Below are positions 1-8,763 of a stretch of 20,386 bases of DNA, piece after piece (position 1 is the stretch's first letter; every line of letters starts with the position of its first letter). The notes beneath the pieces were generated by a model. It was given only the letters and a program-made list of their open reading frames with translations, ran no database searches and was not told where the DNA came from. A program made the translations under genes and the position numbers. Source of the stretch: Chloroflexota bacterium (GTDB lineage: Bacteria > Chloroflexota > Limnocylindria > Limnocylindrales > CSP1-4); NCBI GenBank assembly GCA_005881055.1, contig VBHW01000032.1, positions 1-20,386 of the forward strand, read 5' to 3'.

Positions 1-617
1 AGGGCCTGGCGCTCGTCCCGTCGACGATCGCGCTCGCCGGTGCCGAGGTCGAGCTTGCCCCACAGAGCCAGCGCGAGCGGCGCGTGGCGAGGCTCGTGTC
101 GTCGGTCGCAGACCGCTTCGACCACGTCCTCATCGATTGCCCGCCCTCGCTCGGTCTCCTCACCGTCAATGCACTCACGGCCGCGGACGCCGTGCTGATC
201 CCCCTCCAGTGCGAGTACTACGCCCTCGAGGGCCTGACCCAGCTCATCGCCACGGTCAATCTGGTGCGTGATCACCTCAACCCCGACCTCGCGGTCCTCG
301 GCGTCCTGCTCACGATGTACGACGCGCGCACCAACCTGTCGGCAGAGGTGAGCGAGGAGGCTCGCCGCCATCTCGGCGACGCGGTGTTCGAGACCGTCAT
401 TCCGCGCAGCGTCCGGCTGTCCGAGGCGCCGAGTTACGGCCGGCCGATCGCCCTGTACAGCCCGGAGTCCAAGGGCGCCGCCGCGTACCGGGCGTTCGCG
501 GACGAGTTGCGCGCCCGAGAGGCCACCCAGCCGACCGTCACCCACGGCGTCATCGTCCAGGCCGGTGGATCGTGGGGGGCCGACGTCGTCGTCGCAGCGG
601 CCGGGGTCGACGCATGA
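1..617 (+). CDS. parA: Chromosome partitioning ATPase ParA/Soj, 3' part (5' end outside window)
   Basis: ParA is the Walker-type ATPase that binds the nucleoid and moves ParB-parS complexes during chromosome segregation. The frame is open from the first full codon (base 3) and encodes LALVPSTIALAGAEVEL, a ParA-typical stretch that precedes the GTG at 84, so that GTG is internal and the gene is truncated by the window edge. Visible family features are the Walker B region VLIDCPPSLGLLTVNAL, the IPLQCEYYALEGL segment, and the C-terminal VIPRSVRLSEAPSYGRPI block. The deviant Walker A lysine motif lies upstream and cannot be seen. The tail after the RAFADELRAR helix is about 30 residues longer than in typical Soj proteins. 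The stop overlaps the parB start as ATGA, indicating translational coupling. Confidence 0.95.
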   Translation, partial: GLALVPSTIALAGAEVELAPQSQRERRVARLVSSVADRFDHVLIDCPPSLGLLTVNALTAADAVLIPLQCEYYALEGLTQLIATVNLVRDHLNPDLAVLGVLLTMYDARTNLSAEVSEEARRHLGDAVFETVIPRSVRLSEAPSYGRPIALYSPESKGAAAYRAFADELRAREATQPTVTHGVIVQAGGSWGADVVVAAAGVDA

Positions 618-1480
618 CGGCTCGTCCCGATCGGCAGCAGGGCGGGCTCGGACGCGGCATCTCCGCGCTCATCCCCCAGCGGCCGGCGAACGTCGCCGCC
701 CCGACGGAGATCCCGCTCGCGCGGATCCGCCCGAACCCATACCAGCCGCGTCGCGGGACGGTCGAGACCGCGATCGAGGAGCTCGCCGCAAGCATCCGCG
801 AACACGGGGTGCTCCAGCCGATCCTCGTCACGGAGGTCCTCGACGGCTACCAGCTCGTCGCCGGCGAGCGTCGGTTCCGCGCCGCGCAACTCGCCGGCCT
901 CGAACGGATCCCTGCCGTCGTCCGGCAGCTCGCCGATCGTGCGCAGCTCGAGGTGGCCCTCGTCGAGAACATCCAGCGCGCCGACCTCAACCCGATGGAA
1001 GAAGCGCACGCCTATCGCCAGCTCGTCGACGAGTTCGGCATGTCCCAGGAGGCGATCGCCCAGCGCGTCGGCCGTGCCCGAACGACGGTCGCAAATACTC
1101 TCCGACTCCTCGACCTCGACCCGGCCGTCCAGGTGGCCGTGACCGACGGACACATCTCGGAAGGCCACGCCCGGGCGATCGGCGGGCTCGAGCCGCGCGC
1201 CCAGGTGCACCTCCTCGGCACGATCGTCTCGCGCGAGCTGTCCGTCCGCCAGGCCGAGGAGCTGGCTCGTCGGCTCCGTGAGCCCGGCACCCAGGGCACT
1301 CGCCGCCAACCCCGCCTGGCCGATCCCGATCTCGAACGGGTCGAGGAGGACCTCCGTCGGTCGCTCGGGACGAAGGTGAGCCTCGCGCGGACGCGTCGCG
1401 GCGGCCGGATCGTCATCGAGTACTACAGCGACGAGGAGCTCGGCCGGATCTACGAGCGCCTGACCGGGGGCCCGGCATGA
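614..1480 (+). CDS. parB: Chromosome partitioning protein ParB (parS-binding CTPase)
   Basis: ParB binds parS centromere sites, spreads as a CTP-dependent clamp, and stimulates ParA. I place the start at ATG 614, inside the parA stop (ATGA), rather than at the upstream in-frame start at 572, because it gives the family N-terminus GLGRGISALIP, the segment that stimulates ParA ATPase. The product has 288 residues, normal for ParB/Spo0J. Visible parts are the HGVLQPILV motif (about 64-72), the CTP/arginine box GERRFRAA (84-91), ALVENIQRADLNPMEEA (115-131), and a helix-turn-helix around 142-165 (MSQEAIAQRVGRARTTVAN). A basic linker and C-terminal dimerisation region follow. Its stop overlaps gyrB by ATGA. 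No consensus parS site was recognised nearby. Confidence 0.95.
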   Translation: MTARPDRQQGGLGRGISALIPQRPANVAAPTEIPLARIRPNPYQPRRGTVETAIEELAASIREHGVLQPILVTEVLDGYQLVAGERRFRAAQLAGLERIPAVVRQLADRAQLEVALVENIQRADLNPMEEAHAYRQLVDEFGMSQEAIAQRVGRARTTVANTLRLLDLDPAVQVAVTDGHISEGHARAIGGLEPRAQVHLLGTIVSRELSVRQAEELARRLREPGTQGTRRQPRLADPDLERVEEDLRRSLGTKVSLARTRRGGRIVIEYYSDEELGRIYERLTGGPA

Positions 1481-3462
1481 CCCGCGAAGCGAGCCAGCCA
1501 ATCGATCGCACGCCGGTCAATCGTACGCCGGTCAAGGGAACGCGCGCGGGCGCACGCGCACGCGCCGCCGCCGGTGACTACACCGCGGCGAGCATCCAGG
1601 TGCTCGAGGGCCTCGAGGCCGTCCGCCGGCGGCCGGGCATGTACATCGGCTCGACCGACGTGCGTGGCCTCCACCATCTCGTGTGGGAGGTCGTCGACAA
1701 CTCGATCGACGAGGCGATGGCCGGCCACGCGACCCGGATCGACGTGACGATCGAACCCGACGGCACGGTCATCGTGAAGGACGACGGCCGCGGCGTGCCG
1801 GTCGGCAAGCACTCGACCGGCAAGGACGCGCTCGAGGTCGTGCACACCGTCCTCCATGCGGGCGGGAAGTTCGGCGGCGGCGGCTACAAGGTGTCGGGCG
1901 GCCTGCACGGCGTCGGGGTGAGCGTCGTCAACGCCCTCTCCGCGTGGCTCCGCGTCGAATCGGCGCGAGACGGGTCGATCTGGGCCCAGGAATACGCCCG
2001 CGGCAAGCCGACGATACCCGTCACCCGGACCGGACCGGCCAACGGTCGGCACGGCACGACGACGCGTTTCCGTGCCGACCCACAGGTCTTCGAGGCGATC
2101 GACTACTCGTTCGAGCTCATCACCCAGCGCCTTCGCGAATCGGCGTACCTCACGAAGGGCGTGTGGATCCGGCTCATGGACGAGCGCGCCGACAGGGAGC
2201 GCTCGTTCTATTTCGAGGGAGGCCTCGTGTCGTTCGTACGGCACCTCAACCGGAACAAGGAGGCGCTCCACAACCGGCCGATCTACGTCGAGCGACGCGA
2301 GGGCACGACGACGGTCGAAGTCGCGCTCCAGTACAACGACTCGTACACGGAGAACGTGCTCGCCTTCGCGAACAACATCAACACGGTCGACGGCGGCACG
2401 CACCTCACCGGCTTCCGGGCCGCGCTCACGAGCTCGCTCAACGACTGGGCACGACGCGCCAGCATCCTGCGGGACTCCGACGCCAACCTCTCGGGCGATG
2501 ACGTCCGCGAGGGCCTGACCGCCGTCGTCAGCGTCAAGCTCGTCGACCCCCAGTTCGAGGGCCAGACGAAGGCGAAACTCGGCAACGCCGAGGTCAAGGG
2601 CCAGGTCCAGGCGGCCGTCGCCGACGCGGTCGGCCAGTACCTCGACGAGAACCCCGCCGACGGTCGCCGGATCATCGAGAAGTGCCTCACGGCCGCCCGC
2701 GCCCGGGAGGCCGCCCGCAATGCGCGCGACCTCGTCATCCGCAAGGGCGCACTCGAGGGGATGTCACTGCCGGGCAAGCTCGCGGACTGCCAGGAACGCG
2801 ATCCCGCGCGCAGCGAGCTCTACCTCGTCGAGGGCGACTCGGCCGGCGGCTCCGCGAAGCAGGGGCGCGACCGCCGGTTCCAGGCGATCCTCCCGCTGCG
2901 CGGCAAGCTCCTCAACGTCGAGAAGGCACGGCTCGACAAGATCCTCTCGTCGGAGAACGTCAAGCCCCTCATCATCGCGCTCGGGGCCGGGATCGGCGAC
3001 AGCTTCGACATCGCGAAGCTGCGCTACCACCGGGTCATCATCATGACCGACGCCGACGTCGACGGCGCGCACATCCGGACCCTGCTGCTGACGTTCTTCT
3101 ACCGACACATGCCGGAGGTGATCGAGAACGGCTTCCTGTACATCGCCCAGCCGCCGCTCTACCGCGTGAGCACCGGCAAGCAGACGCGCTACGCACAGAG
3201 CGAGAAGGAGCGCGACGCGATCGTCAAGCAGCTCGCGACCCGCAGCGTGACCGTCCAGCGCTTCAAGGGCCTCGGCGAGATGAACGCCGATCAGCTCTGG
3301 GACACGACGATGAACCCGGAGACGCGGACGCTCCTCAGGGCGGAGATCGACGATGCCGGCGAGGCAGACGGCATCTTCACGATGCTCATGGGCGAGAAGG
3401 TCGGCCCGCGCAAGGATTTCATCAAGGCCGAGGCACGCAAGGTGCGGAACCTTGACGTCTGA
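1477..3462 (+). CDS. gyrB: DNA gyrase subunit B
   Basis: GyrB is the ATPase/TOPRIM half of DNA gyrase, which introduces negative supercoils. The 661-residue product has the GHKL ATPase signature: EVVDNSIDEA (71-80, with N75 expected to coordinate Mg-ATP), DDGRGVPVGKH (102-112) and GGLHGVGVSVVNAL (141-154). The TOPRIM domain shows YLVEGDSAGGSAKQGRDR (from about 449) and MTDADVDGAHI (523-533), which hold the metal-binding acidic residues, and the chain ends with the usual QRFKGLGEMNADQLW region. The length matches the Gram-positive type without the long E. coli insertion. An N-terminal leader of about 33 residues, including repeated RTPV units, precedes the conserved core. The ATG overlaps the parB stop by 4 bases, and the thioesterase gene begins inside its last codons. 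Confidence 0.97.
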   Translation: MTREASQPIDRTPVNRTPVKGTRAGARARAAAGDYTAASIQVLEGLEAVRRRPGMYIGSTDVRGLHHLVWEVVDNSIDEAMAGHATRIDVTIEPDGTVIVKDDGRGVPVGKHSTGKDALEVVHTVLHAGGKFGGGGYKVSGGLHGVGVSVVNALSAWLRVESARDGSIWAQEYARGKPTIPVTRTGPANGRHGTTTRFRADPQVFEAIDYSFELITQRLRESAYLTKGVWIRLMDERADRERSFYFEGGLVSFVRHLNRNKEALHNRPIYVERREGTTTVEVALQYNDSYTENVLAFANNINTVDGGTHLTGFRAALTSSLNDWARRASILRDSDANLSGDDVREGLTAVVSVKLVDPQFEGQTKAKLGNAEVKGQVQAAVADAVGQYLDENPADGRRIIEKCLTAARAREAARNARDLVIRKGALEGMSLPGKLADCQERDPARSELYLVEGDSAGGSAKQGRDRRFQAILPLRGKLLNVEKARLDKILSSENVKPLIIALGAGIGDSFDIAKLRYHRVIIMTDADVDGAHIRTLLLTFFYRHMPEVIENGFLYIAQPPLYRVSTGKQTRYAQSEKERDAIVKQLATRSVTVQRFKGLGEMNADQLWDTTMNPETRTLLRAEIDDAGEADGIFTMLMGEKVGPRKDFIKAEARKVRNLDV

Positions 3463-4078
3463 GGTCGCCCTCGCGAGGCCGGGCGGGCGGAGCGCGCCGG
3501 CGGCCCGCGACAGCGGAGCGCCGAGCCGGCGGATCGAGGTCGAGCCGCACAACTGCTTCGCCTGCGGCACCCTGAACGCCCACGGCCTCCACCTCGAGCT
3601 CCACACGGCAGCCGATCGCTGCTGGACGAGGCTGATCCTGTCGGACCGGTTCGAGGGCTGGGAGGGCATCGCGCACGGCGGGATTCTTGCCGCCATCCTC
3701 GACGAGGTCATGGCCTGGGCCCTGGTGGACCACGACCTGTGGGGCCTCACCGCACGCATGTCCGTCGACTTCCGGCGCCCGGTCCGGGTCGGCCAGCCGA
3801 TCCTCGCCGAGGGCTGGGTGTCGAGCGTCGCCCGCCGCGGCCGGCTCATCGACACGGCCGGCCGGATCGTCGATGCAACGTCCGGCGAGCTGCTGGCCAC
3901 CGCGGACGCCCGATACATCGGAGCGACCGAGGGCCGGAAGCGCGAGCTAAAGGCGCGCTACCGCTTCCGCGTCGTCGACGAGCGACCCGGCGACGGCGAG
4001 CGACCCGATGACGGCGAGCGACCCGACGACGAGCCCGATGCGCCCGTCTCCGTGGACCCGCCCGAGGCGACCGCGTGA
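3452..4078 (+). CDS. Hotdog-fold thioesterase (PaaI/4HBT type)
   Basis: This is a probable acyl-CoA thioesterase of the hotdog superfamily; its substrate cannot be read from sequence. The family pattern is clear: HNCFACGTLNAHGLHLEL (33-50) followed by EGWEGIAHGGILAAILDEVMA (68-88), where HGG and the downstream Asp/Glu are the usual active-site area, then the strand SVDFRRPVRVGQPI. The start is set at TTG 3452, preceded by AAGGTG eight bases upstream. The frame is open further upstream within gyrB, but nothing conserved is encoded there. The last 30 or so residues form an acidic tail made by three copies of a 15-base unit (repeated GERPDD), probably disordered. The gene overlaps gyrB by 11 bases and ends in a GTGA overlap with the next gene, so it is translated within the gyrase operon. 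Confidence 0.8.
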   Translation: MTSEVALARPGGRSAPAARDSGAPSRRIEVEPHNCFACGTLNAHGLHLELHTAADRCWTRLILSDRFEGWEGIAHGGILAAILDEVMAWALVDHDLWGLTARMSVDFRRPVRVGQPILAEGWVSSVARRGRLIDTAGRIVDATSGELLATADARYIGATEGRKRELKARYRFRVVDERPGDGERPDDGERPDDEPDAPVSVDPPEATA

Positions 4079-5040
4079 CGAGCGCCGTGTCCGAGCGCGC
4101 GGCGGCCCTCGTCGCAGAGCGGCGGGAGCGGGCCGAGGAGATCGGTCGGGACCTCGCCGAGCTCACCGACGAGCCGGACGCGTTCGCGACTGCCCTGCGC
4201 GAGGGCCTGACGAGCCTCGCCGACCCGGAGTACGAGGCAGGGCAACGGCGGATCGCGCCCGGGATCGGCAAGGTGCTCGGCGTGCGCTGGCCCCTGTTGG
4301 CGGGCGTTCAGCGCGGATTCCGGGAAGCGACCCGTCGCCAGCGCTCGGGACCGTTCCTCGTCCTCGCCGACCGGCTGTTCCGGGACGAGGCGCTCGAACC
4401 GCGCTGGTTCGCCTTCGGGCTCCTCGAACGCCTCGTCGTCGACGACCCCGAGCGGTCGTGGCAGCTCCTGCGTCGCGCGGCGCGCGAGGCAGGCGACTGG
4501 ATCACGGTCGACTCGCTCGCCCACCCGTACGGGCGGGGCATCCTCATCGAGTCGTATCGCTGGGCCGAGCTCGAGCAGCTCGTGTTCTCCCCATCGCACT
4601 GGGAACGCCGCCTCGTCGGGTCGACGATCGCGACGATCCCGTTCATCGAGCGGCACCTCGGCCGTTCGCCGATCGTCGTGGAACACGGCCTCCCGCTCGT
4701 CGGCCAGCTCATGGGCGACGCCAGCCCGGATGTCCAGAAGGCGCTCGCCTGGGCGCTCCGCAGCCTGACGCTCGTCGACCTCGAGGCGACCACGCGCTTC
4801 TGCGAAGAGGAGACCGCCAGGGCCACCGCCGGCGACGACGGCCATCGGGCGTGGGTCATCCGGGACACCCTGCCCAAGCTCGATCCTGCCCGCGCCGAGC
4901 CACTCCGCAAGTCCCTCGCGGGGATCCGCCGACGGCCGGGCGCACCGTCGAGCTCGGAGGCCGCTGCCACGGCGGAGCGCTTCTCGAGCGGTGCGCCGAC
5001 GATCGATCCGGCGACGTTCCCGGAGCCGCCGCTCACGTGA
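4075..5040 (+). CDS. AlkD-like DNA alkylation repair protein (HEAT-like repeats)
   Basis: The all-helical 321-residue product resembles the DNA alkylation repair (AlkD/AlkC) family, whose known members are HEAT-like-repeat glycosylases that excise alkylated purines. Supporting segments are the helical WFAFGLLERLVVDD (111-124), DWITVDSLAHPYG (141-153), which matches the family W-x-x-VD-S-L-A block with D146 in the catalytic-Asp position, SHWERRLVGSTIATIPF (174-190), matching the W-x-RR block, and DVQKALAWALRSL, matching the family K-A-x-x-WAL helix. These are motif matches by eye, so activity is inferred. The start is GTG 4075, overlapping the thioesterase stop as GTGA. The last 40 residues are Ser/Ala/Pro-rich. 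Its location between gyrB and gyrA is unusual. A catalytically inert DNA-binding member of the family is a fair alternative. Confidence 0.72.
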   Translation: MTSAVSERAAALVAERRERAEEIGRDLAELTDEPDAFATALREGLTSLADPEYEAGQRRIAPGIGKVLGVRWPLLAGVQRGFREATRRQRSGPFLVLADRLFRDEALEPRWFAFGLLERLVVDDPERSWQLLRRAAREAGDWITVDSLAHPYGRGILIESYRWAELEQLVFSPSHWERRLVGSTIATIPFIERHLGRSPIVVEHGLPLVGQLMGDASPDVQKALAWALRSLTLVDLEATTRFCEEETARATAGDDGHRAWVIRDTLPKLDPARAEPLRKSLAGIRRRPGAPSSSEAAATAERFSSGAPTIDPATFPEPPLT

Positions 5041-5068
5041 ACCGCGACATGACCGGGAGACCGACGAC

Positions 5069-7639
5069 GTGACCGAGGACCTGGGCGACATCCGGGCCAT
5101 CCGCATCGAGGACGAGATGCGGGTGAGCTACCTCGACTACGCGATGAGCGTCATCGTCGCGCGCGCCCTGCCCGACGTCCGCGACGGCCTCAAGCCCGTC
5201 CACCGGCGGATCCTCTACACGATGGGCGAGATGGGCCTGTCGGCCACGAGCTCGTACCGCAAGTGCGCCGCGATCGTCGGCGAGGTCATGGGCAAGTACC
5301 ACCCCCACGGCGACGTCGCCCTGTATGACGCACTCGTCCGCCTCGCGCAGAGCTTCTCGATGCGCTACCCGCTCGTCGACGGACAGGGCAACTTCGGCTC
5401 GGTCGACGGCGACAGCGCGGCGGCGATGCGCTACACGGAGGCGCGCCTAACCGGCATCGCCGCCGAGCTGCTCGGCGACATCGACAGGAACACGGTCGAC
5501 TTCGTCGACAACTACGACGGGACCCAGAAGGAGCCGTCCGTCCTGCCGGCCAAGCTGCCGAACCTCCTCATCAACGGGAGTGCCGGGATCGCCGTCGGCA
5601 TGGCCACGAACATCCCGCCCCACCACCTCGGCGAGGTGTGCGACGCGACGATCGCGCTCGTCGACGACCCCGATCTCACGACCGACGACCTCGCCCAGTA
5701 CATCCTCGGGCCGGACTTCCCGACGGGCGGCACCATCTACCGGTTCGAGTCGCGGCGGAACCAGTTCACCGGCGAGTGGGAGACGGTCGACGCCATCCGC
5801 GACATGTACGCCCACGGCCGCGGCCGCGTCGTCATCCGCGCCCAGGTGGCGTTCGAGGAGACGCGGGCCGACCGGATGGCGATCATCGTCAGCGAGCTGC
5901 CGTACCAGGTGAACAAGGCCGCGCTGCTCGAGAAGATCGCCGAGCTCGTCAAGGACAAGCGGATCGAGGGGATCGCCGACCTGCGCGACGAGTCGGATCG
6001 CGACGGGATGCGCATCTACATCGAGGTGAAGCGGGACGTCAACCCGCACAAGGTCCTCAACAACCTCTTCAAGCACACCCCGATGCAGCTCGCATTCAAC
6101 ATGAACATGCTCGCGCTCGTCGACGGGCAGCCGCAGACGCTGCCGCTCAAGGCGGTCCTCCAGCACTACGTCGACTACCGGCGGGACGTCATCCGCCGAC
6201 GCACCGAGTTCGACCTCGAGAAGGCGCGCGCCCGGGCGCACATCCTCGAGGGGCTGAAGATCGCGCTCGACCACCTCGATGCGGTCATCAAGACGATCCG
6301 CGAGTCGGCCGACGTCGAGAACGCCCGGACGAACCTCATGAGCCGGTTCGACCTGTCGGAGGCACAGGCGCAGGCGATCCTCGACATGCGGCTCGCCCGC
6401 CTCGCCGCCCTCGAGCGCAAGAAGATCGAGGACGAGTACCTCGAGGTCATCCAGCAGATCGCCGAGCTCGAGGACATCCTCGCGAACCCGGGTCGCGTCC
6501 TCGGGATCATCAAGGACGAGCTGACGGAGCTGAAGCGCAAGTACGCCGGCGAGCGCCGGACGCGGGTCGTCGACGATGCGAGCCGCGAGATGACCGACGA
6601 GGACCTCATCGCCGACGAGGACGTCGTCGTCACGATCTCGGGCCGGGGCTACATCAAGCGCCAGCCCGTCGGCACGTACCGTCGCCAGCACCGCGGCGGC
6701 AAGGGGATCATCGGCCACGTCACGCGTGAGGAGGACGCGGTCGAGCACCTCCTCGTCGCGAACACCCACGACTGGGCGTTGTTCTTCACGAACCGCGGCC
6801 GCGTGTTCAGCACGAAGGTGCACCAGATCCCCGACGCGAGCCGCCAGGCGAAGGGGATCCCGATCATCAACCTCCCGGGCATCCAGGTCGAGGCGCGCGA
6901 GGTCCCGATGGCGACGATCACCCTGCCGAACTTCGAGCCGGGCCACTTCGTCGTGATGGCCACCCGGCGCGGGACGATCAAGAAGACCCCGCTCGAGGCG
7001 TTCGAGCGTGTCCGCTCGACCGGGATCCTGGCGATCACGATCAACGAGGACGACGAGCTCGCCTGGGTCGACATCTCGAGCGGCGACGATGACGTGATCA
7101 TCGCCACCGCCGAGGGCATGCTCGCCCGCTTCGCCGAGGACGAGGTCCGGCCGATGGGCCGCGTCGCGGCCGGGGTCATCGGGATCCGACTGCTGAAGAA
7201 GGAGGGCGACAGCGTCGTCGCGATGAGCGTCGTCGAGCCCGAGGCCGACCTCCTCGTCCTCACCGAGACCGGTTACGGCAAACGGGTCGCCCTGACCGAG
7301 TTCCGTCGCAAGCACCGCGGCGGGCAGGGCGTCCGCCTGATCGCGCTCGAGGGCAGGAAGACCGGCTCGGTCGCGGCGGTCCAGCAGGTGACCGAGGTGG
7401 ACGAGGAGCTCCTCCTCATCTCCGCCGGCGGGCAGGTGATCAGGACCGAGACGAACACGATCAATCGCTATGGCTCCGGGGCCCGCGGGGTCATCGTCAT
7501 GCGCCTCGAGGAGGGCGACCGCGTCGTCGGGATCGCGGCGTTCCGCGCCGGGCTGGCGGAGCGAGGGGCCATCGGCGACAATGGCGACCCCGATGGCGCG
7601 GGCACACCGGGCGGCGATGGGAGCACGCCAGCCCGATGA
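5069..7639 (+). CDS. gyrA: DNA gyrase subunit A
   Basis: GyrA cleaves and rejoins DNA and wraps it through its C-terminal domain. The start is GTG 5069, with GGGAGA eight bases upstream. This start makes numbering coincide with E. coli: AAAMRYTEARL places the catalytic tyrosine at Y122, and HPHGDVALYD places the quinolone-region residues at 83 (Val) and 87 (Asp). The breakage-reunion domain is followed by a six-blade beta-pinwheel with repeated GxxxR/K strands. The GyrA box reads QHRGGKG (540-546), one residue from the canonical QRRGGKG, and identifies gyrase rather than topoisomerase IV. A related KHRGGQG occurs in a later blade. The chain of 856 residues ends in a Gly/Asp-rich tail. Its stop is 38 bases before the chosen prs start. 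Confidence 0.97.
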   Translation: MTEDLGDIRAIRIEDEMRVSYLDYAMSVIVARALPDVRDGLKPVHRRILYTMGEMGLSATSSYRKCAAIVGEVMGKYHPHGDVALYDALVRLAQSFSMRYPLVDGQGNFGSVDGDSAAAMRYTEARLTGIAAELLGDIDRNTVDFVDNYDGTQKEPSVLPAKLPNLLINGSAGIAVGMATNIPPHHLGEVCDATIALVDDPDLTTDDLAQYILGPDFPTGGTIYRFESRRNQFTGEWETVDAIRDMYAHGRGRVVIRAQVAFEETRADRMAIIVSELPYQVNKAALLEKIAELVKDKRIEGIADLRDESDRDGMRIYIEVKRDVNPHKVLNNLFKHTPMQLAFNMNMLALVDGQPQTLPLKAVLQHYVDYRRDVIRRRTEFDLEKARARAHILEGLKIALDHLDAVIKTIRESADVENARTNLMSRFDLSEAQAQAILDMRLARLAALERKKIEDEYLEVIQQIAELEDILANPGRVLGIIKDELTELKRKYAGERRTRVVDDASREMTDEDLIADEDVVVTISGRGYIKRQPVGTYRRQHRGGKGIIGHVTREEDAVEHLLVANTHDWALFFTNRGRVFSTKVHQIPDASRQAKGIPIINLPGIQVEAREVPMATITLPNFEPGHFVVMATRRGTIKKTPLEAFERVRSTGILAITINEDDELAWVDISSGDDDVIIATAEGMLARFAEDEVRPMGRVAAGVIGIRLLKKEGDSVVAMSVVEPEADLLVLTETGYGKRVALTEFRRKHRGGQGVRLIALEGRKTGSVAAVQQVTEVDEELLLISAGGQVIRTETNTINRYGSGARGVIVMRLEEGDRVVGIAAFRAGLAERGAIGDNGDPDGAGTPGGDGSTPAR

Positions 7640-7677
7640 GGCCGGCCCGCGGTGGAGCCCGCGAACAGGAGGCGCCG

Positions 7678-8763
7678 GTGTACGCGGACCAGTTCGAGAT
7701 CTACCACGGCAACGCGAACCCGGAGCTCGCGCGCAAGATCGGCCGCTATCTCGGCATGGAGATGGGCAAGGCCGAGATCTTCCAGTTCGCGAACGAGAAC
7801 ATCTTCGTGAAGATCCTCGACAACGTCCGCGAGAAGGACGTCTTCCTCGTCCAGCCGACGTGCACGCCGGTGAACCAGTCGATCATGGAGCTCCTCATCA
7901 TGATCGACGCGTTCAAGCGGGCGAGCGCCGGCCGGATCACGGCCGTCATCCCGTTCTACGCGTACGGCCGCTCGGACAAGAAGGACCAGCCCCGCGTGCC
8001 GATCACGGCGCGCCTCGTCGCCGACATGATCACGGTCGCCGGGGCGGACCGGGTCCTGACGATGGACCTCCACCAGGGCCAGATCCAGGGCTTCTTCAAC
8101 ATCCCCGTCGACGAGCTGACCGCGGTGCACATCCTCTCGCGGTACTTCATCGCGAAGGGGCTCGAGCGCCCGGTCGTCGTCACCGACCTCGGCTTCGCGA
8201 AGCGGGCGCGCGCGTTCGCGGAGCTGTTCGGGGCGCCCCTCGCGATCATCGAGAAGCGCCGCCAGGGCAACCTCGACAAGGCCGAGCTCATGAACGTCAT
8301 CGGCGACGTCCGCGGCCGGCGGGCGATCATCGTCGACGACGAGATCGACACGGCGAGCACCCTCATCGAGATCGTCACGGCCCTCGAGCGCGAGGGGGTC
8401 GACGAGATCTACGCATGCGCCACCCACGGCGTCCTGTCCGGGCCGGCGGTCGACCGGATCCAGAAGTCGAGCCTGCGCGAGGTCGTCGTGACCGACACGA
8501 TCCCGCTCCCGGCGGCCAAGCAGATCCACCAGATCAAGACGCTGTCCGTCGCGCCGCTCATCGGCGAGGCGATCAAGCGCATCCACCGCGGCGAGTCGGT
8601 CGGCGCGCTGTTCAGCAGCGAGGTCACGTTCACCCAGGAGATGACCTTCTGGGACGAGCGCAAAGGCGACGCCGGCGACCGCGGTGACGACAACCCCGAC
8701 GACAACGGTCCTCCGGGATCACCGGCGCGGCTCGCGGCGTCCCGAGCCACGGCGGTTCGGTGA
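7678..8763 (+). CDS. prs: Ribose-phosphate pyrophosphokinase (PRPP synthetase)
   Basis: The enzyme makes PRPP from ribose 5-phosphate and ATP for nucleotide, His and Trp synthesis. Family blocks are IYHGNANPELA (8-18), RASAGRITAVIPFYAYGRSDKK (81-102), the catalytic-loop region with H132 (TMDLHQGQIQGFF), EKRRQGNL, and the PRPP loop VDDEIDTASTL (219-229). I choose GTG 7678 because a perfect AGGAGG ends five bases upstream and the product then starts like other Prs proteins. ATG 7636, overlapping the gyrA stop as ATGA, is an alternative adding 14 residues. The ATP-binding loop reads FANEN where the classical enzyme has F-S/P-DGE, so Asp37 and Glu39 of the E. coli type are both Asn. The Arg-Gln-Asp ATP motif is GRSD. 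A disordered acidic tail of about 40 residues follows. Confidence 0.93.
   Translation: MYADQFEIYHGNANPELARKIGRYLGMEMGKAEIFQFANENIFVKILDNVREKDVFLVQPTCTPVNQSIMELLIMIDAFKRASAGRITAVIPFYAYGRSDKKDQPRVPITARLVADMITVAGADRVLTMDLHQGQIQGFFNIPVDELTAVHILSRYFIAKGLERPVVVTDLGFAKRARAFAELFGAPLAIIEKRRQGNLDKAELMNVIGDVRGRRAIIVDDEIDTASTLIEIVTALEREGVDEIYACATHGVLSGPAVDRIQKSSLREVVVTDTIPLPAAKQIHQIKTLSVAPLIGEAIKRIHRGESVGALFSSEVTFTQEMTFWDERKGDAGDRGDDNPDDNGPPGSPARLAASRATAVR

Noticed and set aside
1..1480. parS centromere site within or near parAB
   Set aside because: No sequence close to TGTTTCACGTGAAACA was seen in the window by eye.
5049..5072. Seven-codon frame MTGRPTT overlapping the gyrA start as a leader peptide
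   Set aside because: Very short, no Shine-Dalgarno of its own; likely chance.
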